Made by a program: the position numbers and the translations under genes
Shown: positions 11,691-19,855 of the stretch, one piece after another
Layout of the letters: each line of letters starts with the position of its first letter
Numbering within the stretch: position 1 is the first letter of the stretch
NCBI RefSeq assembly: GCF_009498455.1
Contig: NZ_CP045644.1
Coordinates: 7,009,001-7,073,000 of the forward strand
Origin: Variovorax paradoxus
GTDB lineage: Bacteria > Pseudomonadota > Gammaproteobacteria > Burkholderiales > Burkholderiaceae_C
DNA: 64,000 bases
Direction of reading: 5' to 3'
Notes under the pieces: model-generated
The model's input: only the letters and a program-made list of their open reading frames with translations
Databases searched by the model: none
What the model was told of the DNA's origin: nothing

Positions 11691-12008
11691 CTAGAAAAGG
11701 CGGCACATGAAGTGCAAGCCGCCCGCATCGAATGCCCACACCCATACGCCGACGCCAACCGCAACAGCAATGAGGCCGAACGCGAAACGCCACAACCAAT
11801 GCACCCCTGTGTTCAGGCACAACTGCAGGACGAAGAGCCCCAGCACCGAGACTACCCCGACCCAGAAGTAAAGCCCCCAGTTCACCCAGCCGTTGGCACA
11901 CGAATATCCGTTACCAATACCAAAGGCCATTGCGACGAATGCGAGATAGGTCGCCAGGGGAACTGCCACCGCCAGCAACTTGTTGCTGTGTGAAATCCAG
12001 TGCTTCAT
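11691..12008 (-). CDS. Small membrane protein of unknown function
   Basis: A 105-residue protein with three predicted hydrophobic segments (about residues 10-30, 45-65 and 75-95) rich in Trp, Val and Gly. Its N-terminus is a short basic stretch (MKHWISHSNK). I do not recognise a family. It ends the minus-strand run that begins with vgrG, and its codon use is less GC-biased than that of the efflux genes on its right-hand neighbour strand. It may be an accessory or immunity-like product of the T6SS cassette, but nothing in the sequence proves this. An 82-bp gap separates it from the pentapeptide gene. Confidence 0.65.
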   Translation of the reverse strand: MKHWISHSNKLLAVAVPLATYLAFVAMAFGIGNGYSCANGWVNWGLYFWVGVVSVLGLFVLQLCLNTGVHWLWRFAFGLIAVAVGVGVWVWAFDAGGLHFMCRLF

Positions 12009-12090
12009 GACGGATCGCCTCGCCTCAGGGTTAAGTGGTTCGCCGTGCCGCGCCTGGCAGAACGGGTAGATTGAATTCTCAAAATCATCC

Positions 12091-12585
12091 TCAATTGATC
12101 TGGCTTTTGCTCAGTTGCATGTGTTCGAACTGACTGCCCGTGAAGTCGACGTTCTCGCCGGCCAGGTCATCGGCCTCCACGGTCGTACCCGTGCAGTCCA
12201 GTACATCGACGTTGCGCCAGTGCGCCCCGTCGAAGGTCAACTCATTCCACTGGCAGCGCTCGAACTTGGATGCGCTGAACTGGCTCTGCGCGAACTGTGA
12301 TCGCGTGAAAGTGCAATCGGTGAAGGTGCAGCCCGTGATGGCGATGCCTTCAAAGTCACACGCAGCGAAGGTACAGCCCTTGAATTCGCAACCTGTCCAG
12401 CCGGCTTGCCTGAAAGTGCAACCGGTGAAGCTGCTGCCGGTGAAGACACTGGCAGCGAACTGCGCAAGGTTCAGGTCCAGGCCTGCATAGGCGTAGTTGT
12501 CGCTCTGCCCGGCCAAGCCAGCCGGCGCACCGCCGGCGCCTTTGCGCCACCGGTCATGGTCGAGGATGATTTGCTGGCTGCTCAT
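12091..12585 (-). CDS. Pentapeptide-repeat protein
   Basis: A 164-residue protein built of consecutive five-residue repeats with a central Phe, for example FTGCT, FRQAG, FKGCT, FAACD, FTDCT and FTRSQ from about residue 45 to 140. It should fold as a right-handed quadrilateral beta-helix. Cys is unusually frequent at repeat position four. Its ATG overlaps the TGA of the preceding gene. Pentapeptide proteins recur in T6SS vgrG neighbourhoods, and some other members protect gyrase; neither role is demonstrated here. No signal peptide, so cytoplasmic. Confidence 0.85.
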   Translation of the reverse strand: MSSQQIILDHDRWRKGAGGAPAGLAGQSDNYAYAGLDLNLAQFAASVFTGSSFTGCTFRQAGWTGCEFKGCTFAACDFEGIAITGCTFTDCTFTRSQFAQSQFSASKFERCQWNELTFDGAHWRNVDVLDCTGTTVEADDLAGENVDFTGSQFEHMQLSKSQIN

Positions 12586-12938
12586 GGGCAGCCCCTTCGC
12601 AAGCTCGCCATGGTCAGCCGGTTGCCGTCCTGGATCTCCACTGCAACGCCCTGCGCAGAGAACTCAAGCAAGCAACCTTGTGCGTTGTACGCCAGACGCA
12701 CTTCGCCACCGTCCAGAAAGCGGATGAAGTGCGACACCGAGCCAACAATCGGGGTGATCGTGTAGCTCCGAATGTCCAGCATGTTCTCGATGCCGATCGA
12801 CTTGATCTCGTCCAGAGCCAAAACCGCCGTCGTGCGCGTGCGCACATGCAGGATGCCGTCGCAGTCTTCATGCATGGTCAACGGGGTGCTGGATTTGATT
12901 CGCACCGGTTGAGGGGCGTCACGCCGCGATTCAGTCAT
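12582..12938 (-). CDS. Hypothetical protein in T6SS cassette
   Basis: A 118-residue protein I do not recognise. It appears all-beta (alternating polar/hydrophobic stretches such as GILHVRTRTTAVLAL and RSYTITPIVGSVSHFIRFLD). It has no signal peptide or membrane segment. The ATG at 12938 is chosen over the open frame starting at 13097, because the longer version would overlap the upstream lipoprotein gene by more than 100 bp. It overlaps the pentapeptide gene by 4 bp, so the two are translated together. It may be part of the effector/immunity cargo set; function unknown. Confidence 0.7.
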   Translation of the reverse strand: MTESRRDAPQPVRIKSSTPLTMHEDCDGILHVRTRTTAVLALDEIKSIGIENMLDIRSYTITPIVGSVSHFIRFLDGGEVRLAYNAQGCLLEFSAQGVAVEIQDGNRLTMASLRRGCP

Positions 12939-12990
12939 CTGCCGCACCCCCGATCCAAGCATTCCACGACAGACCCAGTCACGAGCAGCT

Positions 12991-14625
12991 TCATGCCGTA
13001 GAGGGCGGATTGCCCACGCCGACGTGCGTGATACCCACCGGGCCTTCACGGTTGGCCTGACCCCACCACTGCCAACTGACCTGCACGGGCTCCACATCCA
13101 GGTGCATGTCGCGCGGATCGGGGAAAGGTTCGCCCTGCAGCACGTAGCTTTGCCGGTGCCACTGGTTGAAGGTTGCGGCTAACGGATGGGCCTCGGACAC
13201 GCTGCCGTGCCAGATGCCGGTCGCCGGGCAGGCCATCTCTCCCCAGCAACGCTGGGCATGCTCGGGCTCCACCGCTTCGCGCGCGACGCCCTGGGTCACG
13301 CGGGGATTGGCGCTCACCACCTTCGGGGCAGGCTGCGCGATGGGCTCGCCCTTGAAGTGGAAAAGGATGCGTCCGTCTTCGGGCAACAAGCCCGGGCGAG
13401 TGCGGTCGAACAACTCGTCGCGGGCGTAGCGCAGGGGCATCTGATCGGCATTCCATTGCGCATGCTGCTCGTTGCGCGGGTGCATCAGTTGCGCCAGCCA
13501 GTAGCCCGACACCAGCGCGGCCGTGCTCTCGTGCTGGGCCGGCACGGGCATCGCGAGCTTCTCGGGGAGGACGTGGCCTTCGGGCATGTGGGCACGGCCG
13601 GTGCGTTGGGACGCGGGGGAAGGCGGCGGCTCCGTTGGTGCGGGCGGCACGGGCACCACGGCCTTGGCGGCGTCGATCAGGGTCTCCTTGTTGCCGTCCC
13701 ACTTGGGCAGGGCTGCTGGCGGCAGTGGCAGTACCTTGTCGAGGTTGGGGTACTTGATGAAGGGGTTGGTATAGAGGGCGTCGGCCAGCACTTTGTAGCG
13801 TCTCGCGCGAGAGGTGTCGGGGCCACTTCGGACCGGGTCGCTTCCATCATCGAATGAAGCAAATAGAGCGTTCGCAGTCCTCTCGCTGCCAAATTTCACG
13901 CCCTCATGAAGAGTTCTCAGCGCTCGGCTGGGATCGTCGCTGTGCAACGCAACGCCCAGTGCGAGTGCCGCATCCCCGCTTCCTTGTGCAAATGCACATT
14001 CAAGCATCTTGAAGGCAATAGGTCGGTTGCCCCAGAAGGATGGCGGCTCATCGTGAGTCCCCCTCAATTTGGCGCCGATGTAAGCCTGCGAAGCCATGCT
14101 CCCCATGTCCGCCGCCTTCTGCCAGAACGCATAAGCCACCGTCGCATCTCGTTTGAGTGAACCCACGCCCCCCGTGTAGTACGTTCCCATGTTGTCCCAG
14201 GCCGCCGGCACGCCCTTGGTCATCAGGTCTTCGGTCAGCTCGATGGCCTTCTCGTCATTCTGCTCAACGCCCACCCCTTTGAGGTAGAACCCCGCCAGAT
14301 TGAACTGCGCCTTCCAGTGGCCTAGCTTCATCGCTTGCTCGTACAACTGCACGACCCTCGGGTAGTCGCGTTGCTCGGCCCACAGGTCGTGGTTGTCCAG
14401 CGCCAGCGCCTGCTGGAACAAGGCCTCGGCTTCGGGCGTGACCGGTGGATTGGCATCCGCCTCGTGCTTGCACTCGAAGGTGGGGCGGTGCGCGTAGAAC
14501 TGGTCGAGCTTGGTGAAACGAGGCAGCTCGGAATCTTCTTGCATAGGGCATCCTGTCAGGAACAAGGTAGAGGCGAGCAAGGCAGCAATGCCGAGCCTCT
14601 GCACGCGGTCAGTTGTTGGGTTCAT
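12991..14625 (-). CDS. Sel1-repeat lipoprotein, probable T6SS phospholipase immunity protein
   Basis: A 544-residue lipoprotein with a signal peptide ending in LTGC (Cys at residue 26), so it should be anchored on the periplasmic side. Sel1-like repeats occupy about residues 60-230 (AQFNLAGFYLKGVGVEQND; AWDNMGTYYTGGVG; ASQAYIGAKL; AALALGVAL). A proline-rich linker follows at about 330-355, then a C-terminal domain I do not recognise, ending with several Trp residues. The ATG at 14625 puts the signal at the N-terminus; 45 upstream codons are rejected. It lies 14 bp after a PldB/Tle5-like phospholipase gene. Immunity proteins of that effector class are known to be periplasmic Sel1-repeat proteins, which fits. 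The role is inferred. Confidence 0.8.
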   Translation of the reverse strand: MNPTTDRVQRLGIAALLASTLFLTGCPMQEDSELPRFTKLDQFYAHRPTFECKHEADANPPVTPEAEALFQQALALDNHDLWAEQRDYPRVVQLYEQAMKLGHWKAQFNLAGFYLKGVGVEQNDEKAIELTEDLMTKGVPAAWDNMGTYYTGGVGSLKRDATVAYAFWQKAADMGSMASQAYIGAKLRGTHDEPPSFWGNRPIAFKMLECAFAQGSGDAALALGVALHSDDPSRALRTLHEGVKFGSERTANALFASFDDGSDPVRSGPDTSRARRYKVLADALYTNPFIKYPNLDKVLPLPPAALPKWDGNKETLIDAAKAVVPVPPAPTEPPPSPASQRTGRAHMPEGHVLPEKLAMPVPAQHESTAALVSGYWLAQLMHPRNEQHAQWNADQMPLRYARDELFDRTRPGLLPEDGRILFHFKGEPIAQPAPKVVSANPRVTQGVAREAVEPEHAQRCWGEMACPATGIWHGSVSEAHPLAATFNQWHRQSYVLQGEPFPDPRDMHLDVEPVQVSWQWWGQANREGPVGITHVGVGNPPSTA

Positions 14626-14639
14626 GAAAAGAACTTTCG

Positions 14640-16766
14640 CTACGCTAATTTGATGACCGGCGCATCCCGCGAGTCTTCGAAGGGATGGATGAAGCTGTTT
14701 TCTACGGGGGCCTTCCCTCCGGTCCTGTTGTATTGGTTGTAGAGCATCCGGTTCTTCCATTTCTCAAACGTGTCCGCAGTCTGCTCGCGGGTGCACTCGC
14801 CCCCATTGAGATCTTCCCCCGCCAGATTCCCCCACACCCGTTTTCTGGCTGCCTTCGTGAAGGCCCACTCCTCAGTGCACAGATTGAGTTCGCTGTCCGC
14901 CGCCATGCTGCGCGCATTGAGGTTGGCGCTGCCCAGCGTGGTGTAGACGTCGTCCACGAACATCAGCTTGCTGTGGATGTAGATCTCTCGGTAGCGCCCC
15001 GGCGTGATCGTGCATTCGGTCAGGTTCTGCGGGTCCACGTCGTCGGGCAGCCCGGCGTTGACGCCGGCCTTGGCGTTCTGTTCGGCCTGCTGCGCGGCGG
15101 CCTTCGCCTGCGCATCGTTGTCGCGCGCACGGATCCGGATGTGGCGCGCTTCGTTGTTCGCGTCCCAGGTCATCAGCATCGCTACCACTGTTTTGATGCC
15201 CAGGTCGTCCAGTTGGGCCTTCGCATCGACCGGGACGGCATCGACCGATGCGCCCACCGAGCCGCCCTGGGCGCCCTCACCCGCCTGCCTGCGCTGGCGC
15301 TCGCCGCGCACCTTGGCGTCGTAGGTGCCCATCTGGGCGCCCGCGCCCAACCCGCCCACGGTGTCGTAGGTGCGGGGCACCATCTGCCCGCGCTCGGGCT
15401 GCGGGATCACCACGAACAGGTACAGCGGCGCAATGTCCGATGGCCCGCACCCGGCGGCATGCATCTCCTTGCGGTAGCGCTTGCGGATGTCCTTGAGCAT
15501 TCGCGGCCACTCGGCCAATTGGAAGTACTGGTTCTCCACGAAGATGTAGTTGACCGCGTTGGCACTGGCCAGCGTGTAGCCCTTGAGGATGGTGGCGTCC
15601 TGCGCCTCGGGCTGGGTGCGCTGCACCTGCACGCGGCAGCGCGCGCCCGCCGGCACGGGAATGTCCTTGCGCTGGATGGATTGGCGCTGCTGCGCCAGCG
15701 TGGGGCCGCCGAACAGACCCGTGCCGTTGCGGCGAACGACCTTGCCAAGCACACCGACCGGGCCCACGGCACCGGGCATCAGCGCCACGCCGTCGGCACT
15801 GTCCCAGCCTTCGACGAAGTTCTGGTTGATGCTGTACAGCGCTTCGCCCTCGACACGGATCGCGTAGTCGCGGTAGGGCTTGCGGTGCCACCGCCGGTCA
15901 CTGTCGCTGTAGGTATAGCCCGGGCCATCGGCACTGAGTTCGCGCATCGGGTCGTTGAAACCGTGCCGAACGGTGTCCCAGTACTCGGTGACGGAATTCA
16001 GTCCCATGACGTAGGCGCACACGTTGCGGCGCTGGCCTGCCGGCGCGGCTTCGTAGTCGATCAGCACGGGTTTCTGGTGGTGCGTACCCACGACGGTCAT
16101 CGAGGCGCTCTCTGTCAGGTCGCGTCGGGAGTCGGGCAGGTACTTGTTCAGGTTGGCGTTGATGTCGACCGGGTGCCCCCGACGCAGGCGCACCTCCAGG
16201 TTCTCGAACGCACCGGAGAGCGCGTCCTTCCACCATTGCTTGCAGAAGTTGGCGCGGTTGGTCAGCACCCAGGCGGGATGGGTGCGCGCACTGTTGTTCA
16301 ATGGACCGTCGGGCCAGGTCACGTCTGTCTTGCTCGACAGCGATACGGGCGACCAGTTCGACGGAAAGTCCGGCACGTTGCCCGCCGGGATGTTGATGAC
16401 CGGGCTGACGTACCACAGCAGCAAGCGCACCTTGACGCCCTGACGCGCCTTCTCCACCAGCAGCTCGCCGTAGGGGGTGCCATGCGGCCAGGTGGTGCGC
16501 GAGCGCGTCAGCGCCATGCCGGGATCGAAGCCCCACAGCACCAGTTCGATGCTGCGGGTGGCCCGCCGGATGTCCTTCTCGAGGGCCGCAAAGCCCTCTT
16601 CGCCGCCCATGAAGAACTGGAGCTGGTTGTTGTCGTGGATGGGATGGGTCTTGTGGTCGTATTCCAGGAACCACTGCAGGGTGCCCTTGGCCCTGCACTT
16701 GACCATGTCGATGTGGCTGGTCTCGGGCTTCTGGACCGCCTTGAGAAGTTGAATCAGATCGCTCAT
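14640..16766 (-). CDS. Phospholipase D-type T6SS effector (PldB/Tle5-like)
   Basis: A 708-residue PLD-superfamily enzyme with two HKD catalytic motifs: H230-Q-K232 with D237, and H598-S-K600 with D605. The latter is followed by GSANLNARSM and SELNLC, as expected for PLD. There is no signal peptide. The start overlaps the vgrG stop by 4 bp, the usual arrangement for a cargo effector loaded on that VgrG. The likely action is cleavage of phosphatidylethanolamine-type lipids in the target cell's periplasm. The gap between HKD motifs is long and includes a low-complexity insert (about residues 485-515). No DUF4123 adaptor or PAAR gene is adjacent. Confidence 0.9.
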   Translation of the reverse strand: MSDLIQLLKAVQKPETSHIDMVKCRAKGTLQWFLEYDHKTHPIHDNNQLQFFMGGEEGFAALEKDIRRATRSIELVLWGFDPGMALTRSRTTWPHGTPYGELLVEKARQGVKVRLLLWYVSPVINIPAGNVPDFPSNWSPVSLSSKTDVTWPDGPLNNSARTHPAWVLTNRANFCKQWWKDALSGAFENLEVRLRRGHPVDINANLNKYLPDSRRDLTESASMTVVGTHHQKPVLIDYEAAPAGQRRNVCAYVMGLNSVTEYWDTVRHGFNDPMRELSADGPGYTYSDSDRRWHRKPYRDYAIRVEGEALYSINQNFVEGWDSADGVALMPGAVGPVGVLGKVVRRNGTGLFGGPTLAQQRQSIQRKDIPVPAGARCRVQVQRTQPEAQDATILKGYTLASANAVNYIFVENQYFQLAEWPRMLKDIRKRYRKEMHAAGCGPSDIAPLYLFVVIPQPERGQMVPRTYDTVGGLGAGAQMGTYDAKVRGERQRRQAGEGAQGGSVGASVDAVPVDAKAQLDDLGIKTVVAMLMTWDANNEARHIRIRARDNDAQAKAAAQQAEQNAKAGVNAGLPDDVDPQNLTECTITPGRYREIYIHSKLMFVDDVYTTLGSANLNARSMAADSELNLCTEEWAFTKAARKRVWGNLAGEDLNGGECTREQTADTFEKWKNRMLYNQYNRTGGKAPVENSFIHPFEDSRDAPVIKLA

Positions 16767-19606
16767 GGGCGCCGCCCCTTGCGTGTGTCGGCACCGCGCA
16801 CGCGTTGGGCGCGGCGCTTGCCGCCGTCCTCGCCGTCCTCGCCGTCCTCGCCGTCCGCGCGGTAGCCCTTGTTGGACAGTTGCTGTTCGTCGCCTTCGGG
16901 GGTGGCTTGCCCGGATGCCATGCGCTCTGTGGCCATCGGCACGTCGTGCACGGCGCCGTTGGCCAGCTTGACCTGATAGCGCGCCCCCTTCTCGGCCTTG
17001 TCGATGGTCAGTCGTCCATAGTCGTCGAACACGGCTTTCGCCACCTCGCCGCCGTTCTTCAAAAGCGTGTAGGGCTGGCCGGCAAAGAACATCGGCGAGG
17101 GGCCCGGCACGTGCTGCACCGAGAACGCTGCCTGCGACTCGGGCGGCATCTGCTTCAGGGCCACCGACGCAAGCTGGCGTTGAGGCCCAGGCTTGTTGGC
17201 CGGCCCCACGAGGCTGTGCACGGCGGCGTGCTCGCGCCAGATGCCGTTGGTGCCGCTTTCGATGCCCGAGGCGTTCCAGCGCGTGTAGCTGGTGCCGCCG
17301 TTGACAAGCACTTCTTCCTTCGCCGTGATGGTGATCCGGTTGCCTTCCACCTTGACGTCCAGCTTGGCGATGACGTTGATGCAGTCCTTGAGCGCCTGGA
17401 TGTCGATGTCCGAGGCTGCCGCCACCAGGCGGATGCCTTTTTCAAATGCAGCAATGCGCACGGCGTCCTTGGCGCTGGCCAGCAGGCTCGCGCCCGCAGC
17501 GATGCTGGTGTGCGCGCCGCTCGTGATCGCATGGTGTTCGTTGCTGGCCTGGTGCGTGGAGCCTGCGCTCGTGGTCTCGATGCCCGCCGGGCTGGCCAGC
17601 ACCAGATGCGGTTCGCCGAACTCGGGGAACTCGCCTTCACCCGGGTTGCCGCCCGCACCCCTGATCGCATCGTTCTGGGCCTTGAGGTGCCTCGCCACCT
17701 CGTCCTGGTCGCCTGCGTCGTGGGCCTGGGCCTGTTGCGCCGCTTCGCCAAGACGCTCGTGCAGGTCACGCCCCCGCGCCAGCCGCTGCACGGTCTCCGC
17801 CATGTCGGTGATGTGGGCCTGGGCATCGGGTCGGCCTTCGGTGGTCACGAGCAACCCGTCTTGCGCGCGAATGACGCCATGGCCGTCGCTGCGCAATTCG
17901 AAACCCTGGCCCCGGGCGTCCTTGCGCCCGGCGTTGTCTTCGATGCGGCTGATGTGGCCCAGGCTCAGCGAACTGCTGTCGTGATCGCTCTTGAGCTGCG
18001 CCTGGATTCCTCCTTCGGAGTCGTCCAGGATCAGGTGATTGCTTCTGCCGCCGGGCTCGTTGCCATTGCGGCCCGCGAGTTCGCGGCTGCGGATGCCGCT
18101 CAAAGCCTTCTGCCCGGGCAGCTTCCAGGGTGGCATGCGCTGGGCGTTGTAGACCACGCCCATGACGATCGGGTGATCGGGGTTGCCGTCCAGGCATTGC
18201 ACGACGACCTCACTGCCCACGCGGGGCGTGGAGACGGCGCCGGTTTCTCCGCCGGCCCACGGGCTCATCACGCGCACCCATGCGCTGCTGCCTTCGTCGT
18301 TGCGGCCTTCGCGGTCCCAGTGGAACTGGATCTTTATCCGCCCGTACTCGTCGGTGTGCAGGCTGCCTTCGCTGGCCGGGCCGACCACGGTCGCCGTCTG
18401 GGGCGCCAGCACGCGCTGCTCCGTACTGTGAAAGCCGCGTCCGGGACGCCAGGGGACAAACCGACGGCTGCAGGTGAAGCGATGGCGGTACTCGGCCAAC
18501 TCACCCTCTTCTTGCAGATAGTTGTTGCTGATGCTGTGTTCAATCTCGACGATCAGGAACTCGCTCTCGGGGCCCTCGCCTTGCGTGCGCCCGAAGTGGT
18601 CAGCGAGGCGAAAGTAGCGCCCGGGCAGCACAAAACGGTTGTTGCCACGGGCTTCGAAATGCTTGGCGTTGGCTTCGATTTCATCGATGCGCAGCCGGGC
18701 ACGTTCATCGCCATCACGGCTGGTCTTGAAGTGGCGTGCGCCGCCATATTCATGCACTTCAAGCTGAAGCACCTCACCCTGCCGATGGCTGCCGGTTGTG
18801 GCCGCGTGCAGGGGCCGGGGGTTCTTGAAATCGAATGCGCTCACAGCCGTGCCTCCGGAGACGATCTCGCGCACGGCGCTCCACTGGTGGATCGCGTCTT
18901 CTTCGCCAGCACCGCCTTCGCTCTGAAAGCGGATGTCGGGCGTCGTTCCATCGATGGCCGAGGCCAAGGTGGTGTCGTCGGACAAAACGAGCGTGTGGCC
19001 TTCGCGCGTGTGCTCGTACCAGTAGCTGTAGCCGGCGGCCTCCCAGCGCCGGTGCAGGTAGTTGTGATCGCTCTCCCCTTGAGCGCCGCCGCCCTGCGCG
19101 GCCATGGTGATGGCCGCGTCTTCGCCGCGCACTTGCCACTTCCATTGGGGCAGCGCGTCGTAGTCGCCGAAGATGGCCTGGGTCTGCTCCTGCAGGCTCT
19201 TGCGATGAAACAGCCGATTGTTAGAGCGCAGGCGCAGGTACTGCAGCCACGGACCCAAGCTGGCTTCGTAGAACGCGAGGTTGCCGTCGGTCCTGACGAG
19301 ACGGAACGCGAAGACGATGCCGTTGAAATGGCGCAGCGTGCCATCGGGGCGCACGAGCTCGATGCAGAGCATCTTGCCCTGCATGTCCTTCAGCGCGAGA
19401 TCAGCATTGTGGGAGAGCAATTCCGCCGTGAACGCGAAGTCGTGCGACAGGCCTTCGCTGGCCTCCAAACGGTTGATGACCAAGCCGGCTTCGGCAGGCT
19501 CCCCACCCTTGGGGAACGAGAGGCGCAGCAGCCGATTGTTCTGCCGATCGACAACCAATGGCGATGACGAGCGCGTGCGCGACGACACGCTGCCGTGAAT
19601 GGACAT
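16763..19606 (-). CDS. vgrG: Type VI secretion tip protein VgrG with DUF2345 extension
   Basis: A 947-residue spike protein. Residues ~20-400 form the gp27/gp5-like Rhs/Vgr region (LLRLSFPKG; QAIFGDYD). The OB-fold segment (about 400-520) includes GRIKIQFHWDREG, SAWVRVMSPWAG and PRVGSEVVVQ. DUF2345 (about 690-830) follows with HLVLASPAGIETTSAGSTH. An ~85-residue tail ends in a repeated acidic EDGEDGEDG motif and a basic cluster. AGGGAG lies 4-5 bases before the ATG at 19606. It heads the cassette and delivers the downstream phospholipase. Core T6SS structural genes are not in this window, so it is a satellite vgrG locus. Confidence 0.95.
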   Translation of the reverse strand: MSIHGSVSSRTRSSSPLVVDRQNNRLLRLSFPKGGEPAEAGLVINRLEASEGLSHDFAFTAELLSHNADLALKDMQGKMLCIELVRPDGTLRHFNGIVFAFRLVRTDGNLAFYEASLGPWLQYLRLRSNNRLFHRKSLQEQTQAIFGDYDALPQWKWQVRGEDAAITMAAQGGGAQGESDHNYLHRRWEAAGYSYWYEHTREGHTLVLSDDTTLASAIDGTTPDIRFQSEGGAGEEDAIHQWSAVREIVSGGTAVSAFDFKNPRPLHAATTGSHRQGEVLQLEVHEYGGARHFKTSRDGDERARLRIDEIEANAKHFEARGNNRFVLPGRYFRLADHFGRTQGEGPESEFLIVEIEHSISNNYLQEEGELAEYRHRFTCSRRFVPWRPGRGFHSTEQRVLAPQTATVVGPASEGSLHTDEYGRIKIQFHWDREGRNDEGSSAWVRVMSPWAGGETGAVSTPRVGSEVVVQCLDGNPDHPIVMGVVYNAQRMPPWKLPGQKALSGIRSRELAGRNGNEPGGRSNHLILDDSEGGIQAQLKSDHDSSSLSLGHISRIEDNAGRKDARGQGFELRSDGHGVIRAQDGLLVTTEGRPDAQAHITDMAETVQRLARGRDLHERLGEAAQQAQAHDAGDQDEVARHLKAQNDAIRGAGGNPGEGEFPEFGEPHLVLASPAGIETTSAGSTHQASNEHHAITSGAHTSIAAGASLLASAKDAVRIAAFEKGIRLVAAASDIDIQALKDCINVIAKLDVKVEGNRITITAKEEVLVNGGTSYTRWNASGIESGTNGIWREHAAVHSLVGPANKPGPQRQLASVALKQMPPESQAAFSVQHVPGPSPMFFAGQPYTLLKNGGEVAKAVFDDYGRLTIDKAEKGARYQVKLANGAVHDVPMATERMASGQATPEGDEQQLSNKGYRADGEDGEDGEDGGKRRAQRVRGADTRKGRRP

Positions 19607-19855
19607 GAGACTCCCTGAATAGCTTTTCTCCCTCGCGTCGCAAGGGGCGGTATTCAGTCGATTGTTCGAGTCCCTTCGGCTGCGCGGAAGTACCTGAAAG
19701 TAGCAAGCGCCCCTGTTTGTGACCAGCGCGGCAGCGAAAGCCGGTCAACCCATGCGTCATTCACACGCGAAGCGCATGCATGTGAATTTCCCTACAAGTT
19801 CAAGCATGCATGGTGACGTGCAAATGCCACGAAGCGTCTGTCATCCGCTGACGAA
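19607..19855. promoter_or_regulatory. vgrG upstream region with repeats
   Basis: A 249-bp non-coding stretch of lower GC than its flanks. It contains ATTCACA (19759-19765) inverted as TGTGAAT (19781-19787), and the 9-mer GCATGCATG twice (19774-19782 and 19804-19812), exactly 30 bp apart. These could be regulator sites for vgrG. No convincing sigma-70 -35/-10 pair was identified by eye. Confidence 0.35.

Noticed and set aside
14685..16865. 726-codon plus-strand frame opposite the phospholipase
   Set aside because: It is antisense to a protein with two intact HKD motifs and has no recognisable family features.
16805..19567. 920-codon plus-strand frame opposite vgrG
   Set aside because: It mirrors the VgrG coding frame; the translation lacks domain motifs.
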